From NCBI GenBank assembly GCA_946811185.2, contig OX328099.1, positions 20,549,859 to 20,613,858 on the forward strand: DNA of 64,000 nucleotides. Direction: 5' to 3'. The notes below the pieces were generated by a model that saw only the letters and a program-made list of their open reading frames with translations, made no database searches and was not told where the DNA came from. Positions 1 through 11,164 of this stretch are shown here, piece by piece (position 1 is the first letter of the stretch; every line of letters begins with the position of its first letter). Made by a program: the position numbers and the translations under genes. Source of the stretch: Hippopus hippopus (taxonomy: Eukaryota; Mollusca; Bivalvia; Cardiida; Cardiidae).

Positions 1-130
1 GTGGTTTATCGTTCAATAAACCACGTTGTGAGTTATGAGGCGCAATGAATAAACCACTCGGGCTATCGCCCTCGTGGATTATTTATTGTGCCTCATAACT
101 CACAACCGTGGTTTATTGAACGATAAAACA
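1..130. repeat. Foldback (inverted-repeat) element at window edge
   Basis: A near-perfect palindrome. GTGGTTTATCGTTCAATAAA at the left reads back as TTTATTGAACGATAAA(A)CAC at 106-130, and TTGTGAGTTATGAGGC pairs with GCCTCATAACTCACAA around a small central hairpin (GGGCTATCGCCC). Arms are about 60 bp. The left end coincides with the window start, so it may be cut off. It looks like a foldback MITE; no target duplication can be tested here. Confidence 0.75.
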
Positions 131-365
131 CGATAGAAAGAAGATTATTTCTTAAATACAATATGGGGAAATAATACAAATAAGATTGTGAAATAAAACT
201 AATGGACTTCCGGGGGAAAAAAAGAGTCATACATAGGGAGTACGATAAAGAAAAAGAGAGGTAAAGATTTGTTTTCAGAGCACACAGTTTAAAATGGTGG
301 TCTGTCGGAGCATAGCATTGTGGGGGATAGAGAGAAAGTGGCAATAATGGGCGTTCTATAAACCG

Positions 366-379
366 GGGGGGGGGGGGGA
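366..379. repeat. Poly-G tract
   Basis: A run of about 14 G residues, a simple repeat with no coding meaning. Confidence 0.9.
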
Positions 380-417
380 AGAAATAAGTAGTCAAGCTGG
401 GGATGCTGCAACATTAC

Positions 418-1566
418 AAAACAAGAGGGCCATGATGGCCCTGTATCGCTCCACTGGCTATTAAGTAAAAACACTACAAGCCAAACATTACAATATTCAG
501 CAAATTGATTTCAAACACGAGGACATGCAAACATTTTTCTATCTAACCCTACGAGAAAGTTGTGATCCATGGGCAAAGCCAATTTTGATCGCAAAGCTAT
601 AATTATTTAAATCCTGGTGGAGGTCCACAATATAAAGCTCCATACCAAATAATTCAGTTCTTGAATGTTATAAACAAGAAGATTTTCAAATTTTTCTCAA
701 TTTGGGCACCCTTGATAGAGACCCCCTAGATAAAGCTAAATGCAAAATTTGATAGCCCTAGCCCTTATAGCTAGATGCGAAAGAATTTCCTATATAAGCC
801 CGCCCATGTAAAACATGTTACCCCCCGGAGCGAAGTCAAATTTGACCCTCGGCTATAATTTGGACACCCTTGGTACAGGTCCACTAGATAAAGCTACATG
901 CCAAATTTGGTCGCCCTAGGCCCCATGGCTAGGTCAAAGAAGAATTTTAAAGTTCTCCCTATATAAGCCCATGTAAAACTTGTTATATAAGCCCATGTAA
1001 AACTTGTTACCCCCGGGCAGGGCCTAATTTGACCCCAGGGCTATAATTTGAACAATCTTGGCAGAGGTCCACTAGATAAAGCTACATGCCAAATTTGGTA
1101 GCTCTAGGCCCTATGGCTAGGTAGAAGACGAATTTTAAAGTTCTCCCTAAATAAGCCCACGTATAACTTGTAACCCCCGGGGCGGGGCCAATTTTGACCC
1201 AAGGGCTATAAATTGAAGAAACTTGGTAGAGGTCCACTAGATAAAGCTACTTGCCAAATTTGGTAGCCCTTGGCCTTACGGTTTCAGACAAGAAGATTTT
1301 CAAAGATTTTCAAAATTTTTCAGTTTTGTTGCCATGGCAACCAGAGTTTTTGAAGGAATTAAATTCTTTCAAGAAATTCTGAAGAGGACCATGGCAGGAT
1401 CATTTCTGTGAAGTTTCATCAAAATTGGATGGGTAGTTTCAGAGAAGAAGACGTTTTAAAAAAAAGTTAACGCATGGACGGACGGACGGACGCACGGACG
1501 GACGGACGCACGACGGACAACAGGCCATGACATAAGCCCGCTGGCCTTCGGCCAGTGGAGCTAAAA
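418..1566 (+). mobile_element. HINE/pearl-like tandem-repeat element, subfamily 1
   Basis: Begins AAACAAGAGGGCCATGATGG and then CGCTCCACTGGC. The core is several ~170-190 bp units with the recurring phrases GAGGTCCACTAGATAAAGCT and CCAAATTTGGTAGCCCT. A GTTGCCATGGCAACCAGAG module follows at about 1328. A short GGAC/GCAC microsatellite lies at 1480-1520. The element ends in the hairpin TGGCCTTCGGCCA followed by GTGGAGCTAAAAA. The 5' CTCCACTGGC is the reverse complement of the 3' GCCAGTGGAG. This order (5' end, tandem core, microsatellite, 3' hairpin) fits published pearl/HINE elements; no protein is encoded. Confidence 0.75.
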
Positions 1567-2747
1567 ACTAGGAATTAAAAAAATATACATATATATATTA
1601 CAGTCAAAGAATGGTGGATAGAACATTAGGATTTAGAAAGGCCAAAGGCTAATAAAAAGAGAAAGGAAAGAAAATGACAGGTATAGGAATATTACAGACA
1701 CAATTAGTATGTACGAAGGGTTTACAGCAAAATACATAAACATACGAATAATGGGGGAAAAAGCTACTGATCAGAGAGATAAAGTAGGGATAGCATATGT
1801 ACATATATATACATTTTGCAACAATTTTATACAGGAAAAAAAAATTAATTAAGGTAAAGGTTGGGGAGAAATCGAAATGCGTAATTGTAGAAAAAAAAAA
1901 CCCCGACACTTGATTGTTATGCATAGATTGTATTATTGACTGACAACTATCCCATTCAATAAAGTTTCGGTGAAGTAAACAACATACTGATATCTTTTTA
2001 AAGCAGTTGTATGCCTTGTTAAACGGCTTACTTTAATTTATTTGTCCAGTTTTTCCATCAAAGAGGGTATGGGACTTCATATAGTACGAATTAAATTTGC
2101 TTGCAATTAGACTCCCGAATCGTTTACCGGTAGTTTTGATCGCTGGTTGACCCTAATAGTCATGTGATAAACCTTTGTTTCTTTCTACGGTTTCAACTAT
2201 CTTATTTCCACGTGTACTAGTGCTCCTAATCCTTTTATTTTTCGCACAGCGCTTGCGATACATACAACATTACAGTGCTTTATAATTTTTTCCAAACTAA
2301 CGACCTAAATGCAAAAATTAAATAGCTGCATTGACATAATTGTATGGCAATAACGTATGTCGTCCAAAACACAAAAATTGTGTTTGCATAATTGACGATT
2401 CGTTCGCTGAATATATAGTTTGACATTTCCAGCAAGTAAAATAAAGAACCAACCATTGCATTATCTAATTAACTTTTTATCTAGAAACTGAATAACTGTT
2501 GCAACTGAATAATTATGTCAATAAATGTAGATCCGGGTCAGATAATGACCTATACCGTTTGCAAAACTACTTTAAGCTGCTCTCATTTTGCTTTGAATCA
2601 GGCGTTTCGAAACTGCTAGATTAGCCGAATCGGCTACATTGTGTTTTGATAATTTTCGGCGCAGCTGAATTAGCTTGTGTTTGACCTATTACTTGGTAAT
2701 GATATACCAAGAGTATGTCATTGTTCTTGTTTTTTTTTTACTTTCTT
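1567..2747. other. No gene recognised (1.2 kb)
   Basis: AT-rich sequence with homopolymer runs. ORFs here are short, low-complexity and without splice context. I see no repeat family member. Confidence 0.5.
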
Positions 2748-2925
2748 ATTAATTCTTTACCAAACGACAAAATTTTACACTTGTCCAGATTGAATGCATT
2801 TGCAGACGACAATATAAATAAGACTCAAATCTTTAATTTTGTTTAGGGATAGGAAGAAAACATTGTGAGAAAAGGGGAAAATGCTCAGGGTGGTTAAAAC
2901 TTGGGATTGTGTGGTAAAGAGTTAA
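2748..2925. mobile_element. M3 MITE, copy with central deletion
   Basis: M3 family definition: ~230 bp, TTAA-flanked ends of the type CTCTTTACC...GGTAAAGGG, an inner GAAAACATTGTGGGAAAAGG arm, and the core palindrome AATGCTGGTAACCAGCATT. This copy starts TTAATTCTTTACC, has the phrases CATTTGCAGACGAC and GAAAACATTGTGAG, then jumps from one side of the core to GTGTGGTAAAGAGTTAA, so one arm of the core is lost. Confidence 0.75.
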
Positions 2926-3795
2926 AGGAGCCTACAAGTATTTATCATCAATTCACTCAACATTGAAAATTGAAAATTCAAATTTTTGAAAACTTCATGC
3001 TCTTTTTTCGGATTATATGTTTGAGTAGAAAGTAATTTTTATGTTTTTTTTTTCTTATTGCTAACAAAATTTCAGTAATTCAAGTATCTCTTTTTAAACT
3101 GTTCTGACTGATATGCGCAACCGATGTGCTCTCCCTATTTCCCTATTCTTAAAAAGACATGCCTTCTGTTGGTAGAATCGAGAATCTTTTTATTACAAAC
3201 CATGGCTAAAATCAAGATATATGTTACAGTTTGTTTTAATTACCTTTTTATCACACAATCAAATTTGTAGGACAAACAAAAGTGGCGGTTTAAAAGTTTT
3301 GCTGAGTGCAGATTCAAGGTCTGGGTTCCTAATTCACCAACCATTCTTAAGAAAGTTCTCAGTCTTATTCTCCAGAATTTTCTAATTTTGAAAGTAACAC
3401 AACTTCTACTTGGCTAAAACCACGTAACTATTTAACGTTACTTTTACCTTAAGCGCTTTTAGAAGTCGTTTACATCATATAATACTGTAATATGAAAAAG
3501 GCAAAGCCTCAGTACGAGCGACATGAATGATTTGTGGAACAAATATCTAATAATTCAAATAACGACCTAGATTCTAAATCTTGAAATCTAGGAATTTTGA
3601 GTTCGGATTCCGGCGTTGCCAAAACTAATTATGAGCGTTGTTTAAAGTAGAAAGCAAGCTTCTTTCGTGGATGTATACATGTGAAAAAGGGCGAACGGTC
3701 CCGGATTCCCCTAACAAAATTAAGACAGTTCCTCTACAGTTTTGTTAATAAATATTCGGAAAAGAATAACTTGGAGTGATAATTTGTTCACCTAT
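2926..3795. other. No gene recognised
   Basis: AT-rich, stop-rich on both strands. No repeat family or RNA gene recognised. Confidence 0.45.
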
Positions 3796-4168
3796 TTTTA
3801 AAGGCCCAGTAAAGGCCAAAATATCAAAGCAGGAGTCACAATACACCTAAATTGAAATCATACCATTTAAAAGTATGAAAAATATTGTGGCGATGACCGT
3901 CTGTCATCGTGTGGTCGGATCATATTATATTTGCGGGCAGAAAAAAAGGAATCTTAAAATCAAGCAAAAGGTAAACAAAAAACACAGCTACCTGGCAGGT
4001 TTTAACCTAGTTTTGAAATTAATTTCTCTGTCAGCAACTAATAGACCGTACAATGAAAGATTGTCATCTTCGCAATAATGTCCATACTTTTAAGTGGTAT
4101 GATACAAATTTAAATACATTTAAACACCCGCTTTGTTTACCTTTGGGCTTTATTGTCACTTTAAAGAA
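3796..4168. mobile_element. M5 palindromic MITE, copy 1
   Basis: M5 family, about 370 bp. Terminal inverted repeats resemble AAAGGCCAAGTAGCGGCCAA, with CAAAGCGGGTGTT just inside and an inner pair around TCTGTCAGCAACTAATAG. Related copies are at 11165-11520 and 47611-47886. Short ORFs at 3875-4294 are only readings through this repeat. Confidence 0.65.
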
Positions 4169-4739
4169 CATTTTACAGGGACATTTCCTGACTGCATGTA
4201 GGTCTAGATCTTTAAGAGAAAAGAAAGAAAGGAAGAAATTCACGGTCACATTTTCACATTGGATGTAAAAAAGAGAAGGGAAAAAACCCTTCACTTTTCA
4301 CAGGTCTCTATCATTCCGCGCAACACTGCTGTCTTTCTGCAATACCACCAGTGGCTTTGATCGCCAGCGAATCATGTGACAGCCACATTTTGAAGGGTTT
4401 AGTTGGTCGACTGGAGCGCTATTGCTTCGACATCTGATCATTCTCATATCTGATTCACACCATGATCTCTCCATCTTTGGAGAATTATGATGGTTTTTTT
4501 TTTTAACACTTCGACATAATTTCACTTGTAACGTTGGATCTGTCAGTAGCGGCCTGTTTTTCCTTGAGTTTCTTTAAAGTGACAGTGCGTAGATCGCCAA
4601 AATCAGATTAGATCTACTTGTAGTTTTCCTTTTTCATCCCATCTGCTTTCCTACACGTCCATCGTTAAAACAGTGATCATTGTAGAGAGAAGAATGAATT
4701 TTTCTAAAGTGTATTTTGAAACAATCAAAAACTAGATCT

Positions 4740-5010
4740 AGTTGCCGAGCCCCGATAGCGAAGTCGGTAGCGTGTAGGACGCAAGAACAGCGGGTCGCTG
4801 GTTCGATCCCTGGCTCAGCCAATTTCTTTCCGAGGATTGATGATAGTCATTGCGACAGGATTCATTCCTCTCTCACCGCTGATCATTGTTTCGACGATGG
4901 TTAGGTGGGAAAGCAGCCAGTGGCTTCGAAAGAAAATTGTGCAGAGTACCGGTATAAGATACTCCAGGAAAGCACGGATAAGTACGCTGGCCACCGTGGT
5001 ATAACTGAAA
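4740..5010 (+). mobile_element. tRNA-derived SINE, nearly full length
   Basis: Head is tRNA-like: GAGCCCCGATAGCGAAGTCGG with an A-box-like TAGCGAAGTCGGTAGCGTG and a clear B box GGTTCGATCCC, ending CTCAGCC. The body follows (GATTGATGATAGTCATTGCG, then GGAAAGCAGCCAGTGGCTT) and the tail TAACTGAAATAATA. The same body is at 50341-50646, 54187-54437, 55114-55350 and 25367-25590. No GTTAAAC-type 3' tail is present, so the 3' end is slightly truncated. It is not a functional tRNA: the acceptor stem is imperfect and the body is SINE. Confidence 0.8.
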
Positions 5011-5591
5011 TAATACGGGCGGAAAGGCCGCGAAGCGGCCTTGGAGCCCGTCTATAGGTAACACGTATGTGTACCAGTCTACAAAATCCCACTATGCTAG
5101 GGGAAAAAAAAATTCCGAGAAGTTGCAAAAACGTACAGGGAATACTTCGGCTTTCTAGGTGCGGTTACAATGGTAGAGTCCACGTGCAAATTCGTGTCGA
5201 AAAGGAGGGGGGGGAGCCGTAAACATCACTCGGGAAATATCGGCGATTTGGTTTACACATATTGGAGGTGTCTGGGATCTCTTGCATATTCGAATATCTG
5301 TCCCCAAATCAATGTAAATTTGCGTCACAACAGTCATTTGTCATTAACAAGAGATAGAGAAATTTCTTTTGCCGATTTTAATGAAGTTTTCTGTAAAGTC
5401 AATTAACAGAATAGGTACTCGAGAGATTCCGGAGAGCAAATCAAATCTAACCGGTTCAGGTTACGAGAGTGTTTACAAACATACCGGTGGATAAGGGATT
5501 TCCCAGAGCTTTCCATACACTCATTTTTTAGGCGCTTTCAGAGCTCCCCAAACGTATTTAGGATTATTGAAATCGTTTTACTGCTGAACAG

Positions 5592-5736
5592 ATGGCGTCA
5601 TCATTTCACTGGAAAGAAGTTTTATTCCTTAAAGATCTTCCGAGGGCTGAAATTAAGAACTTCAACCGAGCGAAATTTGCGAAGCGGACAAACCCCATAC
5701 CGGCATTGCACTACAGTAGCCCTTTGCCTTACATAG
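5592..5736 (+). CDS. Possible first coding exon of a small unrecognised protein
   Basis: ATG in a good context (CAGATGGCG) opens 48 codons plus one base and ends at TACATAG|GTAAGA, a strong splice donor, so the intron is phase 1. The peptide starts MASSFHWKEVLFLKDLPRAE and continues with a basic FNRAKFAKRTNP segment. Its composition is protein-like, unlike the low-complexity ORFs nearby. I do not recognise the family. Two phase-1 acceptors followed by a stop lie 2.6 kb downstream on the same strand (8296 and 8386). Joining to 8386 would give about 71 residues; joining to 8296 about 100. Middle exons cannot be excluded. Coding status is inference from context, donor and phase only. Confidence 0.4.
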
Positions 5737-6088
5737 GTAAGATAGGAATGTCGGTGTTTTATTTTTTAACTTTCTAAATGTTAATTTTTGCCATCATCCC
5801 TTTCAAGAACGATACGCGCCTTCAAACTTGCAAATAAATATGTGAAGGGGGGGGTTGCAGAAGGGAAGCGACTCTACGCAACTTATAACGACCACCATTT
5901 TCTTACATGGTATGTATTTTCTTATGTTGTTGCAATAACACGCTAGATTTGTATAATTTCTGTTAGCAGAAAAAGTGTAACACGATTATTGCAGTTATTG
6001 CACTGTTTGCATAGGTACTGAAGAAAGCCTAGAGTTGATGACGTTATTGAAATTGGTTTTCGTGCACCATGAAACATTGCACAGGTCA

Positions 6089-6174
6089 CTAGCATTTTCT
6101 CCTTTACCCACAATGTTTTCATAAGCCTTCTCTCATAGGGTTATTTAAAGTCAGGATTGTGTGGTGAAGGGTTA
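6089..6174. mobile_element. M3 MITE, right half
   Basis: AGCATTTTCTCCTTTACCCA followed by CAATGTTTTC, a GTCAGGATTGTGTGG segment and terminal GAAGGGTTAA. The left half is missing. Confidence 0.65.
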
Positions 6175-6669
6175 AGAGTTGACGTCTACATCAATCTGAA
6201 TGTCTACAAGTAAAAACATAGTGACAAGTTCAGATACTATTTTTTCCTTTGTCACAACGTTTTCAATAGGGAAGCAGAAGTACGAAAAAAAAAGCTTGAA
6301 TTTTGTTGAACTCCAAATAATTTTATAACTAGCCCAGGCTGATAAAATGATCTTTTTAGATTTTCAATATCATCCCAAACTTCAATATCTCATGACTGAA
6401 TATAGATCTAGTATGACTTTTTTTAACAGTGTTTTATGCCATTTTCAACATTATTTCAGTCATATAATGGCAACAGCTAACACATTGGAATTTAGAATGG
6501 TATTAGTTTGTAATTTTAACTATTAATTAGTATGAAAGAGAAGTATGACAGAATTTATGGAATTGTATTTCCATAAAGATACATTCCTGCAGCCAAAGAG
6601 ACAAAAATGCCGTTGAAAGTTGACAGAGGTAAGAATGGTTCAGAAGTAAGTCATGTAAACATAGATAAA

Positions 6670-6770
6670 ACAACAATATATCGTCGGTTTACTTCCAAAA
6701 CCTCGTAACTACAGCTTGTAACAAGCTGTAGTTACGAGATTTTGGAAGTAAACCGACGATATATTGTTGT
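6670..6770. repeat. 101-bp near-perfect hairpin
   Basis: Two 50-base arms starting ACAACAATATATCGTCGG and ending at 6770 with its reverse complement. The centre is CAGCTTGTAACAAGCTG with essentially no loop. I find one mismatch between arms (AAAACCTCG against AAAATCTCG). No target duplication is evident. It could be a very young foldback element or a transcribed hairpin. Confidence 0.9.
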
Positions 6771-6794
6771 AAGGGATGAGGGATTTGTCTTTGA

Positions 6795-6990
6795 TTTAAA
6801 ACCAGAGATGACAGCAGTCGTTTCTTTGAAGAACGCAAGAAAATGACATGCATTTTCTATCCGACGTAATCTGTGCAACCTTCAAACCGTTTGGGACAAC
6901 ATTTAGTATGAAAATACAAGTATAGTTTCATAAAATAAATATGAAATGGGTTTTAAAAAAATGGCTGAAAAATGAGTGTAGATGCGTGTT
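6795..6990 (+). repeat. M6 dispersed repeat, copy 1
   Basis: Carries the phrases GCATTTTCTATCCGACGTAA, TCTGTGCAACCTT and TATAGTTTCATAAAATAAA. The same phrases in the same order occur at 28228-28436 and, inverted, at 55760-55880 and 63040-63258. No coding capacity. Confidence 0.65.
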
Positions 6991-7093
6991 TACTCCTTTC
7001 CTAGAATCAGATTGGTTCAATTTGAAAGCATTTGCAGGTGACAAATATGGCTCAAACAATTGGTTTTGTCATTGAAAGGATAGAAAAAATTTA
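6990..7093. mobile_element. M3 MITE, left half
   Basis: Has TTTGAAAGCATTTGCAGGTG, then GGCTCAAACAATTGG and GAAAGGATAGAAAA, the M3 left arm. The core and right arm are missing. Confidence 0.55.
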
Positions 7094-7599
7094 TTGTCAG
7101 CAAATTAATTCAATTTTGACAAATCTCAAAATTTGTCATAAATTGTAGTGAAGAATTTACCATAGAAATGATTTGCAAAGGCCTGTGGGGATGTCACATG
7201 ATCAATTTTATATGTCGATTATGTGGGATCACATTCAAATAGTTACAGTGACGTCATTTCCTATCTCATGAAGATTTCACGACTGCAAAATGACTGTCCC
7301 CTTATTCGACCTTTGAAGGGCAACACTCAGATTGAATTGCTAATGCAGACAGTTCAAAATGAGCAGTTTTATCTTGAATCCACAATTTGCTTCTTTGCCA
7401 AATATTATGGAAAAACAGCTTTGAAATCACAGTATATGCGGCTTTAGTTCAGACTTAGAATATCCATTTCATTTGTTTAGCACTATCAGTGTTCCACAAG
7501 TAATTCCCACATGCAGTAGAAAATTTAAATACTAGTATGCACTGAGCTGCTAGGTTTTGGCAGTACATGTATTTCTTATACTTTACCACAGTATTTTAA

Positions 7600-7850
7600 C
7601 CATGCTGTCTGAAAAGGGGGCTTAATGCATCTGCAAAAAGTATCAACCGAGGTCAGCCTACACAATCTTTGCAGTCCGTGCAGGCTGACCTGGGTTGAAA
7701 TGTTTTGCTATTAGTCTATTTTCAGCATATCAACGGACCATTCTGCCATCTGATTTATTCAGTTGTTAGACAAAATTTTAGTTTTATGGATCCATAATTA
7801 TGATATGACTTGTTTGGTAAAAAGGATCACAGAGAAGCATTAATCCTTCA
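7600..7850 (+). mobile_element. M1 MITE
   Basis: M1 family definition: ~250 bp, ends GAGCCATGCTCTGTGAAAAG with its inverse at the right, GGGGGCTTAATGCATCTGC just inside, a central hairpin around GGTCAGCCTGCGCAG, then TGGATCCATAATTA and CACGGAGATGCATTAA. This copy starts CCATGCTGTCTGAAAAGG, keeps the hairpin in degraded form and ends near AGAAGCATTAATCC. Confidence 0.75.
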
Positions 7851-8040
7851 TCAAACAATCCCTGGTTTTAATGACCCTGGGCAAGAAAGTCTTTGAAGAC
7901 ATTGTAGGTAAAGGAGAATCGCTTGTTACAATTAATTTCTCCATTACCACAACATTTTTTACACTATCAAGGAACTTTAGCTCATTGGTATCATTTTTAA
8001 ATTTGTCATCTAAAGATGCTTTCAACTTGGATATGTGCAA
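7849..8040. mobile_element. M3 MITE, diverged
   Basis: TTAATCCTTCATCAAACAATCC at the left, a GAAGACATTGTAGGTAAAGG arm, its partner ATTACCACAACATT, and GTCATCTAAAGATGCTTTC. It abuts the right end of the M1 copy; both share the TTAA-containing junction. Confidence 0.55.
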
Positions 8041-8385
8041 ATCTTTTCACTTGGGACAGTGTTTCTTTTGCCCGAACGACACATTTATTACAAACTATGC
8101 CTTGAAAAAATGTTCCTCAGACATTTTTATTTAGAAAATCCAGTCTTACTGGAATTTTCTTTGACCAAAGTAAAAAGAAACATAAAGGTGAAGAAATCTT
8201 TATCTCTGGAAATAGAATATTGCTCACTTATGTGAAATATCTAATGAGATATATGTATACCAGAAAAAGTTTAATTTTTTTTTTTCTGTATGCAGGTAAA
8301 CATAAGGAAAAGCTCACAGACAACCACAAGCTTTACACAATTACATGCTGCTTCTCTAATATTTCAATATTTTTATTTCTTTCAG

Positions 8386-8453
8386 GTGCTTGCATAAAAT
8401 TACAAGTTTGTAGCATTCAGGAGGCCAGAAAAGAGCTAGAGAAGTATTGGTAG
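8386..8453 (+). CDS. Possible terminal exon (alternative acceptors at 8296 and 8386)
   Basis: Acceptor TTTATTTCTTTCAG|GTGCTTGC opens a frame that completes a phase-1 Gly codon and reads ACIKLQVCSIQEARKELEKYW to a TAG at 8451-8453. An upstream acceptor TTTTTCTGTATGCAG|GTAAAC at 8296 is in the same frame and would add 30 residues; no GT donor lies between the two, so they would act as alternative acceptors. Both match the phase of the exon at 5592-5736. AATAAA occurs at about 9240 and is a possible poly(A) signal. Tentative. Confidence 0.35.
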
Positions 8454-8717
8454 CTAGATAAAGAAACAGTCAACTACCAGAGAGTTTGAGCAGTGAAAGT
8501 GATATGGATTAATTAGCCGCTAACCATACCATTAGTGCTGATATTGACAGCTTGAATTGGACCTTCTGTTAGAACCCTAATCAAAACTGTATGATAAAAG
8601 GCGCATTTGCTTGAATATACATTAAAAAGAACACACTGTAGTCCCTTTTCTCACAAATACTTTTGTTAGCTGTGTTGCAAATCACTCTTGCAAGATGCTT
8701 CATTTCACAATTATAAC

Positions 8718-8927
8718 TTAACTCTTTACAATATGAAAAATTATAGTCTTGTTCAAATTAAAACCAATTGCAAACATCAAAGTGAATTAAACTCAACAAC
8801 TGGTATTTGTTTTGAGAAGGGCAGAGAACATTGTAAGAAAAGGAGAAAATGCTGGTTACCAGCATTTTCTTCTTTTCCTACAATGTTTTCAAGAGCCATC
8901 TTCCTTAGGGATTTTGCTAAAGGGTTA
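8718..8927. mobile_element. M3 MITE, full length
   Basis: TTAACTCTTTAC at the left, AAAACATTGTAAG-type arm, core AATGCTGGTTACCAGCATT at about 8849-8867, CAATGTTTTCAAGAGCC, and right end GCTAAAGGGTTAA. Both TTAA ends are present. Confidence 0.8.
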
Positions 8928-10138
8928 ATAGACCTCAGCCGTAGAACATGGTAAAAATGCCTTATAAAGGAGGTACATATAATGTATTTGTCAAAAGCAA
9001 CTGCTCCTTTTCCAACGTTTATGCAAATAGAATCATTGCAGATTATTTCTCACATGTGCTAAAAAATCTAGTTTGTGATGCATCTTAGCCCATTGTGAGT
9101 GGTAGCTCTGTATTTCACCTGTACAGTGTGTACATTAATGAGTTAAACTGTAATAACTGGAAACGAATTGGTCTGCATAATTCTATGTATTATTTAAGAA
9201 CAAAAAATTCTAATCTATGAAAAAAAAAAGAAAGTTGGCTAATAAATTTTTATCTTAAACATGTCTTATTATTTTTTCAACCTTGCCCTTACCTGTTTGA
9301 CTCAAAGTCCCATGTTGGGACAACCCTGAAGGTATCTGAAAACATTGTGTCCTGGTTCAAAAGTAAATTACTTTAGAAGGCACATAGACATGGATGGTCA
9401 AAAAGACAAATTTACAATATTGCCATCATGTGAATCTAAAACCAAAAGGATTTGTCATAACCCAAATACAGTTTTACATGATCACAGCTACTCATGTATC
9501 AAAAACAGAAAATTACCATGAGTGGTGCATTTAATTTCTGTTCTCCAGACCTTCTCAATTTGGTTTAGTCCAAAATTTTGTTGTTTGGGAAAGGGTTAAA
9601 CAGTGCTTTTCCTTTTCCAACAATATTTTCTACTGCATCAATATCAAGTTATTGGAGCCACTTAACTGTTAATGCTTTCGGTTTTGACCAGTCTAACATT
9701 TAGTTGTTTTGTAAAAGGTTAGTGCGGAGTTTTTTTTTTCATTAGTAAATGAATTGTAAAGCAGCAGGGGTTTGAAATACCATAAGATATCATAGTGATC
9801 TATACAAAATAATTGTTTTTGAATAATGTAAATATAAATCCCATGCAAATTGATTTCATATTGCAAAATGGAAGCTGTTTTCAGTTTGCAACATGGAAAT
9901 TTTTTGGCAGTATGATCATGATTTGTAACATTTTAGTGTTGCTAGTTTTAAGTCATTGTAACATATATATTTTTGTGATACAGTATTTGAATTTTAAAAA
10001 TTGCTGTTAAAGTGTAGAATCTAAAAAGGTAATTTTGCTTTGCCTTTCCGCCCGTATTTAGGCTTTGCCTATTTTCATATATTATTGATTACAGCGTTAA
10101 ACACCGTACAATCAGTCAGTCATCAGTCAAAAAACTAG
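8928..10138. other. No gene recognised (1.2 kb)
   Basis: AT-rich, with poly-A and poly-T runs and a scrap of M3-like sequence at about 9590-9735 (AAAGGGTTAA, TTTGTAAAAGGTTAG). A 65-codon ORF at 9813-10010 is AT-rich and low complexity. Confidence 0.45.
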
Positions 10139-10575
10139 TATGGTCATGATTTCTTTGACACAATATTTTCCGCGAAAAACCGGCTCGTGCATGACGTAAA
10201 AATAGTAAGATTAATGACGTCATCATTTGCTAGCATAGATCATTGCGTATATTTATAAAAAGAAATAGACGTTTAATACGCTGAAAGTAGGCCTAAGTAG
10301 GAAATTAAGTAATTTGTGCTCATTAAACTGCCGATGATTTTTAAGTTATCATCCGATCAGTAGATATTTATTGTCATTTTTGACCAATCAGGTAATTGTG
10401 CGAAAGATTGTGATACGTGTGACGCTGTGCAACTAACCGGAAGACACTCAATTTTCAGTCATCCCTATTTAGATTTAGACTAAAACCCAGAACGAAGTCG
10501 GAATTATATTTTCAAAAATCTAGAACGGTGTTACCGCAAAACGAGCTTCGCTCGTTATAAAAGTCGGAAAAAAGT
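10139..10575. repeat. Dispersed repeat with CRE-like TGACGTCA
   Basis: Contains GCTCGTGCATGACGTAAAAA, then TTAATGACGTCATC at about 10211, ATTGCGTATATTTAT and GACCAATCAGG. The reverse complement of 35500-35620 has a matching order (GCTCGTTCATGGCGTAAAAA, GTGACGTCATTA, ATTGCGTATTTATTT). It is thus a member of a dispersed family rather than a unique regulatory site. Confidence 0.5.
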
Positions 10576-10902
10576 AACGAAATCTATCGTGTTCGGCAGC
10601 TATTTTGTGTCAATTTGGGAAACGCAAACATCTGGAGTTAAAGAAGAAAAAAATTTTGTTGCTGTTGCTGATCTTGTTGCTGTTAAGGATTTTTAAATAC
10701 GCAAGCAGCAAGTATGTTTCAATTCAAGTTTTTCGTCAATTCGTGATAATATCAGAGTTTCTCCCATTTTTTTGCGATCGTCTCTGTATCCGGATACGGA
10801 TGTCAAAATACTGACATCACATTAGAGGACAGATATCTGTACTACCTGCCAGAGCAAATTCCCTACCTAAGATTTTAAAAACGTCGTTATAAACAATAGA
10901 TT

Positions 10903-11095
10903 TGAGCAACGCTCTGTCAAAAAGGGGCTTATTGCATCTCCGTGATGTATTATACTAAGCAATTTATCAAGTAATTGTGGATCCTCCAAATCCTTTCTGT
11001 TTAGCAATCGACTGAGTCATGAGTTAGAATGGTGATTTGATATGCTGTAAATTTACATATAGCAAAAAGGTTCGACCTGAATGCATCTTGGTAAA
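10903..11095 (-). mobile_element. M1 MITE, partial
   Basis: Reads GAGCAACGCTCTGTCAAAAA, GGGGCTTATTGCATCTCCGTG, then GTGGATCC and AGCAAAAAGGTTCGACC. This is the opposite orientation to the copy at 7600; the central hairpin is lost. Confidence 0.65.
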
Positions 11096-11164
11096 CCACT
11101 ATATCAAATCGTCTCGTAATACGGATCCATGATGTTTAAACTTGGCGGAATTATGAGGTGGAAC

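Noticed and set aside
4743..4821. tRNA gene
   Set aside because: A and B boxes are present but the acceptor stem does not pair well and SINE body sequence follows directly; the same holds for 36770, 50565, 52270 and 53712.
10211..10224. CRE-type TGACGTCA as a promoter of a local gene
   Set aside because: It lies in a dispersed repeat also seen at 35154-35698, and no gene start follows.
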